This document shows positions 8,957 through 17,622 of a stretch of DNA of 64,000 nt, piece after piece. The stretch comes from Bacteroidota bacterium. GTDB taxonomy: Bacteria; Bacteroidota; Rhodothermia; Rhodothermales; Rubricoccaceae. The stretch is taken from NCBI GenBank assembly GCA_039821555.1, contig JBCBNX010000001.1, forward strand, positions 562,356-626,355. The letters are read 5' to 3'. A program made the translations under genes and the position numbers. How positions within the stretch are numbered: the stretch's first letter is position 1; every line of letters starts with the position of its first letter. The notes under the pieces were generated by a model. The model made no database searches, had not been told where the DNA came from, and worked only from the letters and a program-made list of their open reading frames with translations.

Positions 8957-9937
8957 TCAGTCGACGCGGCGACGGAGGTCATTCTGAGCGTCTTCGAGGA
9001 CGCGCAACACGCGAACGCCGCTTTCGCCGTCGGTCAACGGTTTGCTCTGGTCTCGCACGCATGCAAGGAAGTGCGCAAGCTCCTCCCGCAGCGGCTCGGC
9101 CTCGTCCAACTGGACGGGAGTACCGGCTCCGGCGCGGGGGATCGGATCGTCGCCCACCCAGTCGGCGCCTTTGTCATGAACGACGAGCTTCGACGGCCAC
9201 GGCTGCCGATCGTCGAACACAGCCATGCGCTCAGCGCCGACAACGACGAGGCGTTGCTCTTTGTACGGGTGCAGCCACGACACGAAAATGTGGGCCTGCA
9301 CGCCACCATCAAACGAGAGATGCGTGACTGTTGAGTCGGCCACATCGCTACGAAGGTAGGCGCCGCCGAAGGCCTCCACCTGCTTGGGCATAGTCCCCAC
9401 GAGTCGCAAGATGACAGCGATGTCGTGGGGGGCAAAGCTCCACAGGCTATTCTCCTCCCGTCGAAATCTCCCAAGGTTGAGGCGATTGGAGTAGAGATAC
9501 TGTAGCGCACCGAGCGCACCCGTACGGACGAGCCGGTCGAGTTCGACCACAGCGGGATGGTACTCCAGCAAGTGGCCCACCATCAGGATTTGTCCGGTCT
9601 GTCTGGCCATATCGACTAGCGCATCGCCGTCGGCGACCGTGAGGGCGAGCGGCTTCTCCACGAACACATCGCGCCCATCGGTAAGGCACCGCAAGGCGAG
9701 CTCGGCGTGGGTGGCTGCCGGCGTGCTGATGGCGACCGCGGGTGTCGCGCATTCCTTGAGTGCTTCGTCTACGGTGGCATAGACCGGAATGTCCGGATAG
9801 CGTTCGGCCAGCACGCTGACTTGGCCCGGATCCGGTTCACAGACCCCGCCGAGCGCCCCGAGTGCATGGAGGTTGCGCGCGATGTTCTTGCCCCAATAGC
9901 CATGGCCGAAGAGCAGAACCGAGGGAGCATTATGCAC
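8957..9937 (-). CDS. Gfo/Idh/MocA oxidoreductase, WbpB/WlbA-like
   Basis: 326 residues. The NAD-binding start VLLFGHGYWGKNIARNL, the STPAATHAELA segment and the family signature DVFVEKPLAL (Glu-Lys-Pro, catalytic Lys) are all present, followed by VGHLLEYHPAV. In the WbpB/WlbA role it oxidises C3 of UDP-GlcNAcA before amination. The pairing with a hexapeptide acetyltransferase just downstream is the classical wbpB-wbpD neighbourhood. It is the first gene of the minus-strand block and is divergent from the metallophosphoesterase gene with a very short shared upstream region. Confidence 0.85.
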   Translation of the reverse strand: MHNAPSVLLFGHGYWGKNIARNLHALGALGGVCEPDPGQVSVLAERYPDIPVYATVDEALKECATPAVAISTPAATHAELALRCLTDGRDVFVEKPLALTVADGDALVDMARQTGQILMVGHLLEYHPAVVELDRLVRTGALGALQYLYSNRLNLGRFRREENSLWSFAPHDIAVILRLVGTMPKQVEAFGGAYLRSDVADSTVTHLSFDGGVQAHIFVSWLHPYKEQRLVVVGAERMAVFDDRQPWPSKLVVHDKGADWVGDDPIPRAGAGTPVQLDEAEPLREELAHFLACVRDQSKPLTDGESGVRVLRVLEDAQNDLRRRVD

Positions 9938-10017
9938 GAGCAGGGTACGACGGGTCGGGAGGGGACGGACGTAAGTTTACGCCGTTCCGATGTCCTGCTC
10001 GCCGTTCCCCCTTTCTC

Positions 10018-10719
10018 TTGCGGCTCGCCCTCTTCTCTGATGTGCATGCAAACCTGCATGCACTCGAAGCCGTCCTTGACCACATTGACCGCACCGGTGC
10101 CGACTGCGTCGCGTGCTTGGGCGACCTCGTCGGATACAACGCAGATCCGCAGCCCTGCCTTGACCTGATTCGAGAACGCTGCGACATCGTCGTGCAAGGC
10201 AATCATGATGCGGCCGTAGCGACCGGAATTGGGATCGAGTACCTCCCGCGTGACGGGCAGACCGCGGCCCACTTGCATCGCACAGCGCTCAGTGATGACG
10301 ATTTGGCGTACCTATCGCGTCTTCCACTCGTTGCTAGGATCGACGTTGGCACGTTCGTCCACGCGTCTCCTGAGCGGCCAGCCGCCTGGCAGCGACTGGA
10401 GACCCATTGGGACATCAAGAACCAGTTCGACCACTTCGTGACGCCACTCTGCTTCCTCGCCCACTCGCATCTTCCCGGGGTAGTCGCGGACAAGATCGGC
10501 GTGCTTTCCGTGAAGCGCGGCCCCCGCTACCTCGTCAACGTCGGGAGCGTTGGTCAGCCGCGCGACCGCGATCCCCGTGCATGCGTGGCCTTCTTCGACT
10601 CCGACTCCTTCTCCTATCGTCTTGACCGCGTGGGCTACGACGTGGAAGGAGCCGTGCGCCGCATCGACGAAGTGGGACTTCCCAAACGACTCGGACAGCG
10701 GCTCCTTCGGGGCATGTAG
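10018..10719 (+). CDS. Metallophosphoesterase family protein
   Basis: 233 residues from a TTG at 10018. The two-metal phosphoesterase motifs appear in order: SDVHANLHAL, GDLVGYN, GNHD, HASPE and a C-terminal HSH. This is the YfcE-like/diadenosine tetraphosphatase-like group. The first metal motif starts at residue 7 with the TTG; the only upstream ATG in frame (9862) would add 52 residues with no resemblance to the family and overlap the divergent dehydrogenase gene. Substrate unknown, cytoplasmic. Confidence 0.85.
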   Translation: MRLALFSDVHANLHALEAVLDHIDRTGADCVACLGDLVGYNADPQPCLDLIRERCDIVVQGNHDAAVATGIGIEYLPRDGQTAAHLHRTALSDDDLAYLSRLPLVARIDVGTFVHASPERPAAWQRLETHWDIKNQFDHFVTPLCFLAHSHLPGVVADKIGVLSVKRGPRYLVNVGSVGQPRDRDPRACVAFFDSDSFSYRLDRVGYDVEGAVRRIDEVGLPKRLGQRLLRGM

Positions 10720-10789
10720 CTCTGTGGATCCGGCTGCGCGGTGATCGGTTCTGCCAACCTTCCCTGTCCTTCTGCTTGCTCCTCCGACG

Positions 10790-11299
10790 ATGCTTGCCTC
10801 GCTTCCCGACTCTGCCCGCTCCTGGTTTTTCACGGCAGACCGTCAGCTAGCCCCAACTGAGCGCACCGACCTGTTGGAGATCCTCTCCCCTTTTCTCCGG
10901 AAGTGGCAGTCTCATGGTCGGCCCGTCCCGGCTGAGGCTACCGTGCTCTATGACCGGTTTCTCACCGTTGGCGCCCACATCGAAGGCGAAGCGACCAACG
11001 CGGGCGTTTCGGGCTGTGGCATCGACGCGATGACGCACGCCGTGATGAGCGCTGCGGATGCGGTCGGCGTCGCATGGGTAGACGGCTTGCAGATCGCCTA
11101 CGAGCAGCCAGACGGCACGCCTTGCGTGGTCTCCAGACGCGCGTTCCGTGCGCTGGCGCGCGATGGGAATGTCGACGGTGCGACGCCGGTCTTTGTCACG
11201 ACGCTTGCCACGGTGGGGGCGGTGCGGAGCCAGGGCCTCCGGCAGCCCGCCTCGGAGGCATGGCACGGTCGAACCTTCCGGCTCACCGAGACTGCGTAA
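10790..11299 (+). CDS. Conserved Bacteroidota/Rhodothermota protein (often mislabelled ABC transporter ATPase)
   Basis: 169 residues. I recognise the family by its pattern: a start like WFFTADRQL, then FLRKWQSHGRPV, VLYDRFLTVG, SGCGIDAMTHAV and a final SEAWHGRTF. Databases often name these proteins ABC transporter ATPase, yet there is no Walker A or signature motif here, so that name has no support. The conserved Cys in SGCGID and Trp-His near the end could be functional. No membrane segment or signal. It is 70 bases after the phosphoesterase gene and 5 before the K+ channel gene. Confidence 0.75.
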   Translation: MLASLPDSARSWFFTADRQLAPTERTDLLEILSPFLRKWQSHGRPVPAEATVLYDRFLTVGAHIEGEATNAGVSGCGIDAMTHAVMSAADAVGVAWVDGLQIAYEQPDGTPCVVSRRAFRALARDGNVDGATPVFVTTLATVGAVRSQGLRQPASEAWHGRTFRLTETA

Positions 11300-11304
11300 G
11301 CACC

Positions 11305-12405
11305 ATGTTGCCCCGCCTTCCCACGTCCGTCGAAAAGCGCCTGGCACGGCTTGACGACAGGCGCGCGGAGTTGGTCGTCGGGACCCTGCTCTTGGCTGGC
11401 CTGCTGGTGGTCGGCACAATCGGCTATATGCTCATTGAGGGCTGGTCGTGGCTGGATGCGTTCTACATGACATTCATCACGCTCTCGACCATCGGCTTCA
11501 GCGAGGTCGGCGAACTCTCTCCGCTGGGCCGGCTCTTCACGATCGCGATTGCGCTGGTCGGCATCGGGGCTGTGGCGTTTATGGCGTCGCGAGCGATCCA
11601 GTACCTTGTCGCCACGCAACGCTACCTCGAAAACCGGATGCAACGCCGCATCGACGCCCTGTCGAACCACTACGTGATCTGCGGCTACGGGCGCCTAGGC
11701 CGACGCATCGCCGAAGACCTGAAGCGCTCTGACCTGGACGTGGTGGTGGTTGACAGCGCCGAAGTGCGGACGGCTGAGTTGCACGACGCCGGTGTCCTCT
11801 ATGTACACGGCAACGCGGAGGAAGAAGCCACGCTCATCGCGGCCGGCATCGAACGCGCGGCTGGCATGGTACTCACGCTGCCGGTGGACGCCGCAAACGT
11901 GTTTACCGCCCTCACCGCCCGTGGCCTGCATGACAACCTCTTTATCCTGGCGCGCACCAACCACCACCCGAACATCCAGAAGCTGCTGCGCGCCGGTGTC
12001 GACAAAGTGATCTCGCCCTACGAGATCGGCGCCGACCGCATGGCGCAGGTGATCCTCCGCCCCAACGTGGACCGCTTCATGGAGCAGGTCATGAACGTCT
12101 CCGCGCTCGACCTCGACATGGAGGAAGTCGTAATCGAACGCGGAGCGCTGCTCGACGGGATGACGCTGGCGGCTTCGCGATTCCGCAGTCGGTTTGACGT
12201 CATCGTGGTGGCCGTGTCCAGCCAGCCGGTCACGCAGGAAACGCAGGCTATGGATCTGCAGGCGAAGGGCGACGTCACCTGGCAGTTCAACCCACAGGCC
12301 CACACGACCCTGAGCGCCGGTGATGTGCTCATCGTCCTGGGCAACCCTACCGCCATTGAGGCTTTGCGTACCGGTGGCTGCGCTGCCGAGTCCGGCGTGA
12401 GCTGA
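11305..12405 (+). CDS. Potassium channel with RCK (TrkA-N) domain
   Basis: 366 residues from the ATG at 11305. Two transmembrane helices (about 23-43 and 75-95) flank a pore helix and a selectivity filter read as TIGFSE at residues 62-67. A cytoplasmic RCK domain follows with the Rossmann loop YVICGYGRLG at 123-132 and the acidic VVVVDS strand end, then a C-terminal TrkA-C-like domain with a VIVLGN strand near 345. It should form a ligand-gated tetrameric K+ channel of the inner membrane. The filter has Ser where most K+ channels have Gly (TxGYG/TxGFG). The frame stays open further upstream (to 11074) but that part overlaps the previous gene. Confidence 0.9.
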   Translation: MLPRLPTSVEKRLARLDDRRAELVVGTLLLAGLLVVGTIGYMLIEGWSWLDAFYMTFITLSTIGFSEVGELSPLGRLFTIAIALVGIGAVAFMASRAIQYLVATQRYLENRMQRRIDALSNHYVICGYGRLGRRIAEDLKRSDLDVVVVDSAEVRTAELHDAGVLYVHGNAEEEATLIAAGIERAAGMVLTLPVDAANVFTALTARGLHDNLFILARTNHHPNIQKLLRAGVDKVISPYEIGADRMAQVILRPNVDRFMEQVMNVSALDLDMEEVVIERGALLDGMTLAASRFRSRFDVIVVAVSSQPVTQETQAMDLQAKGDVTWQFNPQAHTTLSAGDVLIVLGNPTAIEALRTGGCAAESGVS

Positions 12406-12581
12406 GCATCTCTATTGCATGTCGAGCAGCTAGGCATGCGCATCGTCATGCTTTTGAACGTGCGATGCGAATCGATGTCGTTCCTTTTCGGGCAGGTATC
12501 CGACACGCGCGCCCGTGCGCATAGATCGTGATTCTTGGCCCTACTCGTATATTCGCGCCCGCTCGACCAGCCACAGGATCT

Positions 12582-13541
12582 ATGCGCTCTCTACTCCTCG
12601 CCCTTGTTGCCTTGGTGCTGACCGTTGCCCCTGTACGTGCACAGCAGGGAGATGCCGACCAAGGCCCGAACTACTTCAGCCAGTCGTGGCTCGTCGATGT
12701 CATTGAGCGGCGCAGTCCCGACCTGGACGAGGTGCCTCCGGTCTTCTACAACTACCACATCGTGCAGGAGGACTCACGCCTCCAGGCCCGGCTCAACCTC
12801 TACCGGGAGTATGGCCGCGAGAATAAGCCGCTCGTCCAGTTGCTAAACCGCAACACGCTCGAAGATCTCCGTCCGGGCGACACGCTCATTGTTCCCACGC
12901 GCTTCGGCCTCGACTTCCGCGCCTACTCACCGTTCCCGCGCTACTACCCCGGCGCTCGCGACCTCGACCAACTCGTGATCCTCGACAAATCAATCCAAGC
13001 CTACGGCGCCTACGAGCACGGTCGCCTCGTCCGGTGGGGTATCATCAACACAGGCGCAGAGTCGAGTGTGACGCCGTCGGGCCGGTTCAACATCAACTGG
13101 AAACAGGAGTATCGCGTCTCAACACTCAGCCCGGGCTTTGGCTCCGACGATCCCGACGCGGAGTTGTGGGAGATGTACTGGGTGCTCAACATCCACGAGC
13201 GACGCGGCATCCACCTCCACCAGTATGCGCTTCCGACAGGAGGGCCAGCCTCACACGGCTGCGTGCGCCTACTCGAACCGGACGCCAAGTGGATGTTCTA
13301 CTGGGCTGACACGTGGGACAAGACGGGCGGCACCGACATCTCGTCCGTCGGGGCAACCATCAACGACCAAGGCACGATGGTGCTCGTGATCGGTGACGAC
13401 ATCAGCGGCAAGCCAGACCCGTTCCTCCGTCGCGCGACGTACCCGACACTCCGGATGGTCAACCTCCCCGCGAACCCGTACGACGTGCCGCCCGGCACGG
13501 ACCAGCAGGAGCGCTTCGACCGGATGCTGGGCATGAACTAG
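12582..13541 (+). CDS. L,D-transpeptidase (YkuD family), secreted
   Basis: 319 residues from the ATG at 12582, preceded by AGGA. A signal peptide (MRSLLLALVALVLTVAPVRA) leads a domain with a LysM-like stretch (LEDLRPGDTLIVP, about residue 90-105). The YkuD catalytic domain ends with HLHQYALPTGGPASHGCVRL; the nucleophile is Cys227 in SHGCVR (224-229). It should cross-link peptidoglycan or anchor proteins to it in the periplasm. A strong terminator follows directly. The next gene is separated by about 200 bases. Confidence 0.9.
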   Translation: MRSLLLALVALVLTVAPVRAQQGDADQGPNYFSQSWLVDVIERRSPDLDEVPPVFYNYHIVQEDSRLQARLNLYREYGRENKPLVQLLNRNTLEDLRPGDTLIVPTRFGLDFRAYSPFPRYYPGARDLDQLVILDKSIQAYGAYEHGRLVRWGIINTGAESSVTPSGRFNINWKQEYRVSTLSPGFGSDDPDAELWEMYWVLNIHERRGIHLHQYALPTGGPASHGCVRLLEPDAKWMFYWADTWDKTGGTDISSVGATINDQGTMVLVIGDDISGKPDPFLRRATYPTLRMVNLPANPYDVPPGTDQQERFDRMLGMN

Positions 13542-13565
13542 CCGAGCTACCCTGCACGATATACC

Positions 13566-13598
13566 AACCGCCGCCAGGCTCACAGCTTGGCGGCGGTT
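13566..13598 (+). terminator. Rho-independent terminator after the L,D-transpeptidase gene
   Basis: A perfect 11-base-pair stem (AACCGCCGCCA paired with TGGCGGCGGTT) with an 11-base loop, followed by TCCTTTG. It starts 25 bases after the stop codon. Confidence 0.8.
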
Positions 13599-13744
13599 TC
13601 CTTTGTAGCGCCTCGCGCCAGGTAACACTAGGATAACCTCTATGTAACTGTGATTTAATGCAGATAAGACCAAGGTATCCCCCCTGCTCCGGTATTCTGT
13701 TGTCCCCTCCCATCTCGACGTTTTTCTCCTCTCTCCTCTGCTCC

Positions 13745-16700
13745 ATGTTTAGGTTTCCCTCCCTCTTTTTAGCGGCGCTCCTCTTCGCTCCGCTTGCCCA
13801 CGCTCAGCTGAAAGCGGAGCGTGTGGGCCAATTCGAGACCGGCATCTTCGACGAAGGCGCGGCCGAAATCGCCGCGTACGATGCGCGCACACAACGCCTG
13901 TTCTTCGTCAACGCCGACGCGGACGAAGTCGTCGCCCTCGACCTCTCAGACCCAGCCAACCCCACCCAGCTGTTCACCATCGACGTGAGCGCCGATGTCG
14001 CGAGTGTTGGCGGCGTCAACAGCATCGACGTGCGCGCCTACGGTGGTGAGACGCTGATCGCGGTGGCCGTCGAAGCCGACCCGTCCACCGATCCAGGTAC
14101 CGTAGCGTTCTACGACGCCCTCGGTCGCTTCGTCAACCAGGTTGAGGTAGGTGCGCTGCCCGACGGCCTCGCGTTCGCACCGGACGGCCAATCCCTCGTC
14201 GTCGCCAACGAAGGCGAGGAAGACGACGGCGTCGATCCCCTGGGCTCGATCAGCATCATCACGGGAATGCAGCAAGGCACGGGCCTGAGCGGCATCGTCT
14301 TCGACGTGACGACGCTCGACTTCGTAGATTTCAACGCAGGCGGTCCGCGTAACAACGAACTCGCCGACGACTTCTACCTCGTCACGCCTGGCGTCTCGGT
14401 CGCGCAGGATATCGAGCCGGAGTTTGTGACGGTCGCGCCGAACAGCCAAGAGGCCTACGTCTCGCTTCAGGAGAACAACGCCATCGCGGTGGTGGACCTG
14501 GTAACCCAGACCATCACGTCGGTCTTCACGCTGGGCTTGCAGGACTTCCGGACGGGTCCGGGCCTCGACGCCTCGAACCGCGACGACGCGATCAACCTCC
14601 AGAACTGGCCCCTGCTCGCGCTGCGCCACCCTGACGGCATGGCGATGCTGAATGCCTTCGGCCAGGACTATATCCTCACCGCCAACGAAGGCGACGGCCG
14701 CGGCTTCGACGAACTGCGCGGCGCCGACCTACCGCTCGACCCGGACTCGGACTTTTTCGACGGGTTCGACACCGCGACGCTGCAGGACGACGGCAACCTC
14801 GGGCGCATCGAGGTCTCCGAGGCCTTCAGCGACACCGACGGCGACGGCGACTTCGACCGCCTCGTGGCCTTCGGCACCCGCTCCTTCTCGGCGTTCACGC
14901 CTGACGGCGACCTCGTCTACGACTCCGGCGACGATATCGAGCGCGCCATCGCTACTCTGATTGATGAAGGCGACCTACCGATGGAGGCGTTCAACGCCAA
15001 CAACGACGACAACAACTCCTTCGACAACCGCTCCGACGACGGCGGCCCCGAGCCAGAAGGCATAGTCACGGGCCGCGTGGACCGCACCGACTACATCTTT
15101 GTCGGGCTCGAGCGCGTGAGCGCCGTCGCCGTGTTCCGCGTGCAGGCCGACCGAACGAACCCGGTTGTCTTCGAGACGCTGCTCATCAACCGCGACTTCG
15201 ACGCGGTAGCAGAGGCACCAGGCCAAGACCTCGGCCCGGAAGGCTTGGTCTTCATCCCCGCTAGCGACAGCCCCGTCGGTCAGGCCCTGCTCGTCGTCTC
15301 GAACGAAGTCAGCGGCTCCATCGCCATCTGGGCGCTCGGTGAAGGCGCACCGGCGTTCACGCTGCAACTTCTCCACGCCAGCGACCTCGAAGGCAACGTC
15401 AACACCATCGAGGACGCGCCGCGCTTCTCGGCGGTCGTGAACGCGCTGCGGCCAGAGTTCGAGAACTCGCTGCTGATCTCATCGGGCGACAACTACATCC
15501 CCGGCCCGTTCTTCGCAGCGGGCTCAGACCGCACGGTCGGCGCCGTCGTTGGCGAGGAAGGACGCGGTTTCGCCGACATCGCGCTGATGAACGCCATCGG
15601 CTTCGACGCCTCGGCCATTGGCAACCACGAGTTCGACGAAGGAACGGACCGCTTCGAGGACATCATCGAGCCCGACTCGGATGGCTACGACGGAACTCTA
15701 TTCCCCTACCTGAGCGCCAACCTCGACGTCTCTCCCAACGGGGACCTCGCGGACCTAGCCGTGCCAGGCGCTGAGCCTGCACAGCCCAACAGCATCGCGC
15801 CGAGCGTCATCCTCGACGTGAACGGCACCCAGATTGGGGTGGTCGGTGCCACGACGCCGCTCCTGCCGATCATCACGTCGCCGGAGAATGTGATCGTGAA
15901 GCCCGAAGACCCGAACGATTTCGACGCGCTCGCGGCGATCGTCCAAGCTGAGGTCGATGCGCTCACCGCGGCGGGAGTCGACAAGATCATTGTCGTCTCG
16001 CACCTGCAGGAGTTCAACATCGACCAGGAACTCGTCTCGCGTCTCACCAACGTGGACATTGCCATTGCCGGCGGCTCTGACCGGCTTCTGGCCGACGAAA
16101 CGGACATCCTGCGCGCAGGCGACGTGGCCGACGGCCCGTATCCCACGCTCTTCCAGGATGCCGAGGGCAAGGACGTGCCCGTTGTCTCAACCGATGGACA
16201 GTACACCTACGTCGGTCGCCTCGTGATCGCGTTCGATGCCTTCGGCAACGTCCTCCCGAACAGTGTCAACGCGGGCGTGAGCGGCGCCTTTGCCACCGAC
16301 GACGATGGCGTCGAGCGCCTAGGCAACCCAGCACCTGACGAGACGGTGGTGGCGATCATCGACGCCGTAGACACGGTCCTCGACGCCAAGCTCTCCAACA
16401 TCTTCGGCGCCACGGACGTCTTCTTGGACGGGCTCCGCAGCGAGGTACGCACCGAGGAGACCAACTTCGGCAACCTCACGGCCGACGCCAACCTCGGCTT
16501 CGCCCGCACGGTTGACCCAGGCGTCCAGGTGTCGTTCAAGAACGGCGGCGGCATCCGCGCTCCCATCGGGGAGATTGACTCGGAGACGGGTGTGCGTCTC
16601 CCGCCGCAAGAAATCCCCGGACTTCGCGCGGAAGGCGAAATCGCACAGCTCGACATCGAGGCCGCGCTCTCGTTCAACAACGGACTCTCGATTCTCGAAT

Positions 16701-17509
16701 TGACGGCCGAGCAGTTCGTCAGCGCACTCGAAAACGGCGTCAGCCTCGTTGAATTCGTTGGCGGACGCTTCCCGCAGGTCGCGGGCGTGCAGTTCAGCTT
16801 CGACCCCGCTGCCGCGGCAGAGAGCCGGGTTCGCACGGTCGCGCTCGTCGACGACGACGGGGCCGTGCTCGACGTGATTGCGCAGGACGGCGTGATCCAA
16901 GGCGACCCGAACCGTGTGGTCAAGATCGTCACGCTCGACTTCCTCGCCGGCGGCGGCGACGGCTACGAGGAGTTCGCCAACGCGCTCAGCCGCGTCGACC
17001 TTGAAGACGAGGCGGACCTCGGCGGGCTTGCCAGCTTTGCACCGACCGGGTCGGAGCAGGACGCCCTCGCGGAGTTCCTCGTGGCCAACTTCTCGGCGAC
17101 GCCGTTTGCCGTGGCCGACACGCCGGTCGCCGAGGACTCGCGCATCCAGAACCTGGGCGAGCGGGACGAGGACATCCTTACGGGCAATGGCGTCCGAGGT
17201 AGCCTCGCGTCGTCCGCCGAGGAGCTGCCGGACGTCTTTGCGCTGGTGGGAGCCTATCCGAACCCGTTCTCGTCGGGTATGCAGATCGCGTTCGACCTAC
17301 CCCAGCATGCCGACGTGTCCGTGCGCGTCTTTGACATGCTCGGGCGCGAAGTCCTCGCTGTCGAGCGCCTCGACCTAGCGCCAGGCTTCGGTCAGACGCT
17401 ACGCGTCGACGGTCGGGCTCTTGCGTCCGGGTTGTATGTCTATCAGGTCCGCGCCGACTCGGAGATGGGCTCGGCGCTCGCTTCGGGTCGAATCGTCCTC
17501 GTGAAGTGA
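13745..17509 (+). CDS. Secreted choice-of-anchor I / 5'-nucleotidase protein with T9SS sorting domain
   Basis: 1254 residues from the ATG at 13745, giving the signal peptide MFRFPSLFLAALLFAPLAHA. Residues about 25-530 are a beta-propeller-like choice-of-anchor I domain rich in Asp. From about 539 a UshA-type metallophosphoesterase follows (LLHASDLEGNV, SSGDNYIPGP, GNHEFDEGTDRF near 625), then a 5'-nucleotidase C-terminal domain (NFGNLTADANLGFA, VSFKNGGGIR near 932). The last 90 residues are a sorting domain (AYPNPFSS, VFDMLGREV, LASGLYVYQV). It should be exported through the Sec and type IX systems to the surface to release phosphate from nucleotides. In UshA the first metal motif is DxHG; here it is SDLEG, with Glu in place of His. 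Confidence 0.9.
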   Translation: MFRFPSLFLAALLFAPLAHAQLKAERVGQFETGIFDEGAAEIAAYDARTQRLFFVNADADEVVALDLSDPANPTQLFTIDVSADVASVGGVNSIDVRAYGGETLIAVAVEADPSTDPGTVAFYDALGRFVNQVEVGALPDGLAFAPDGQSLVVANEGEEDDGVDPLGSISIITGMQQGTGLSGIVFDVTTLDFVDFNAGGPRNNELADDFYLVTPGVSVAQDIEPEFVTVAPNSQEAYVSLQENNAIAVVDLVTQTITSVFTLGLQDFRTGPGLDASNRDDAINLQNWPLLALRHPDGMAMLNAFGQDYILTANEGDGRGFDELRGADLPLDPDSDFFDGFDTATLQDDGNLGRIEVSEAFSDTDGDGDFDRLVAFGTRSFSAFTPDGDLVYDSGDDIERAIATLIDEGDLPMEAFNANNDDNNSFDNRSDDGGPEPEGIVTGRVDRTDYIFVGLERVSAVAVFRVQADRTNPVVFETLLINRDFDAVAEAPGQDLGPEGLVFIPASDSPVGQALLVVSNEVSGSIAIWALGEGAPAFTLQLLHASDLEGNVNTIEDAPRFSAVVNALRPEFENSLLISSGDNYIPGPFFAAGSDRTVGAVVGEEGRGFADIALMNAIGFDASAIGNHEFDEGTDRFEDIIEPDSDGYDGTLFPYLSANLDVSPNGDLADLAVPGAEPAQPNSIAPSVILDVNGTQIGVVGATTPLLPIITSPENVIVKPEDPNDFDALAAIVQAEVDALTAAGVDKIIVVSHLQEFNIDQELVSRLTNVDIAIAGGSDRLLADETDILRAGDVADGPYPTLFQDAEGKDVPVVSTDGQYTYVGRLVIAFDAFGNVLPNSVNAGVSGAFATDDDGVERLGNPAPDETVVAIIDAVDTVLDAKLSNIFGATDVFLDGLRSEVRTEETNFGNLTADANLGFARTVDPGVQVSFKNGGGIRAPIGEIDSETGVRLPPQEIPGLRAEGEIAQLDIEAALSFNNGLSILELTAEQFVSALENGVSLVEFVGGRFPQVAGVQFSFDPAAAAESRVRTVALVDDDGAVLDVIAQDGVIQGDPNRVVKIVTLDFLAGGGDGYEEFANALSRVDLEDEADLGGLASFAPTGSEQDALAEFLVANFSATPFAVADTPVAEDSRIQNLGERDEDILTGNGVRGSLASSAEELPDVFALVGAYPNPFSSGMQIAFDLPQHADVSVRVFDMLGREVLAVERLDLAPGFGQTLRVDGRALASGLYVYQVRADSEMGSALASGRIVLVK

Positions 17510-17544
17510 ATCGGGGCGGCTGGGCCTCCTCTGCACCTTCGCGT

Positions 17545-17579
17545 AACGCCCTGCCTTCCTTCGTGGAGGGCAGGGCGTT
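17545..17579. terminator. Terminator between convergent genes
   Basis: A 15-base-pair stem with one G-U pair (17545-17559 with 17565-17579) and a small TTCGT loop. It lies 36 bases after the nucleotidase stop and 43 before the stop of the convergent epimerase gene, so it can serve both strands. The following T-run is poor. Confidence 0.75.
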
Positions 17580-17622
17580 CATGTTGGGTGCAAGCGGCAG
17601 CAGGACTACCTCGATGAACTGA

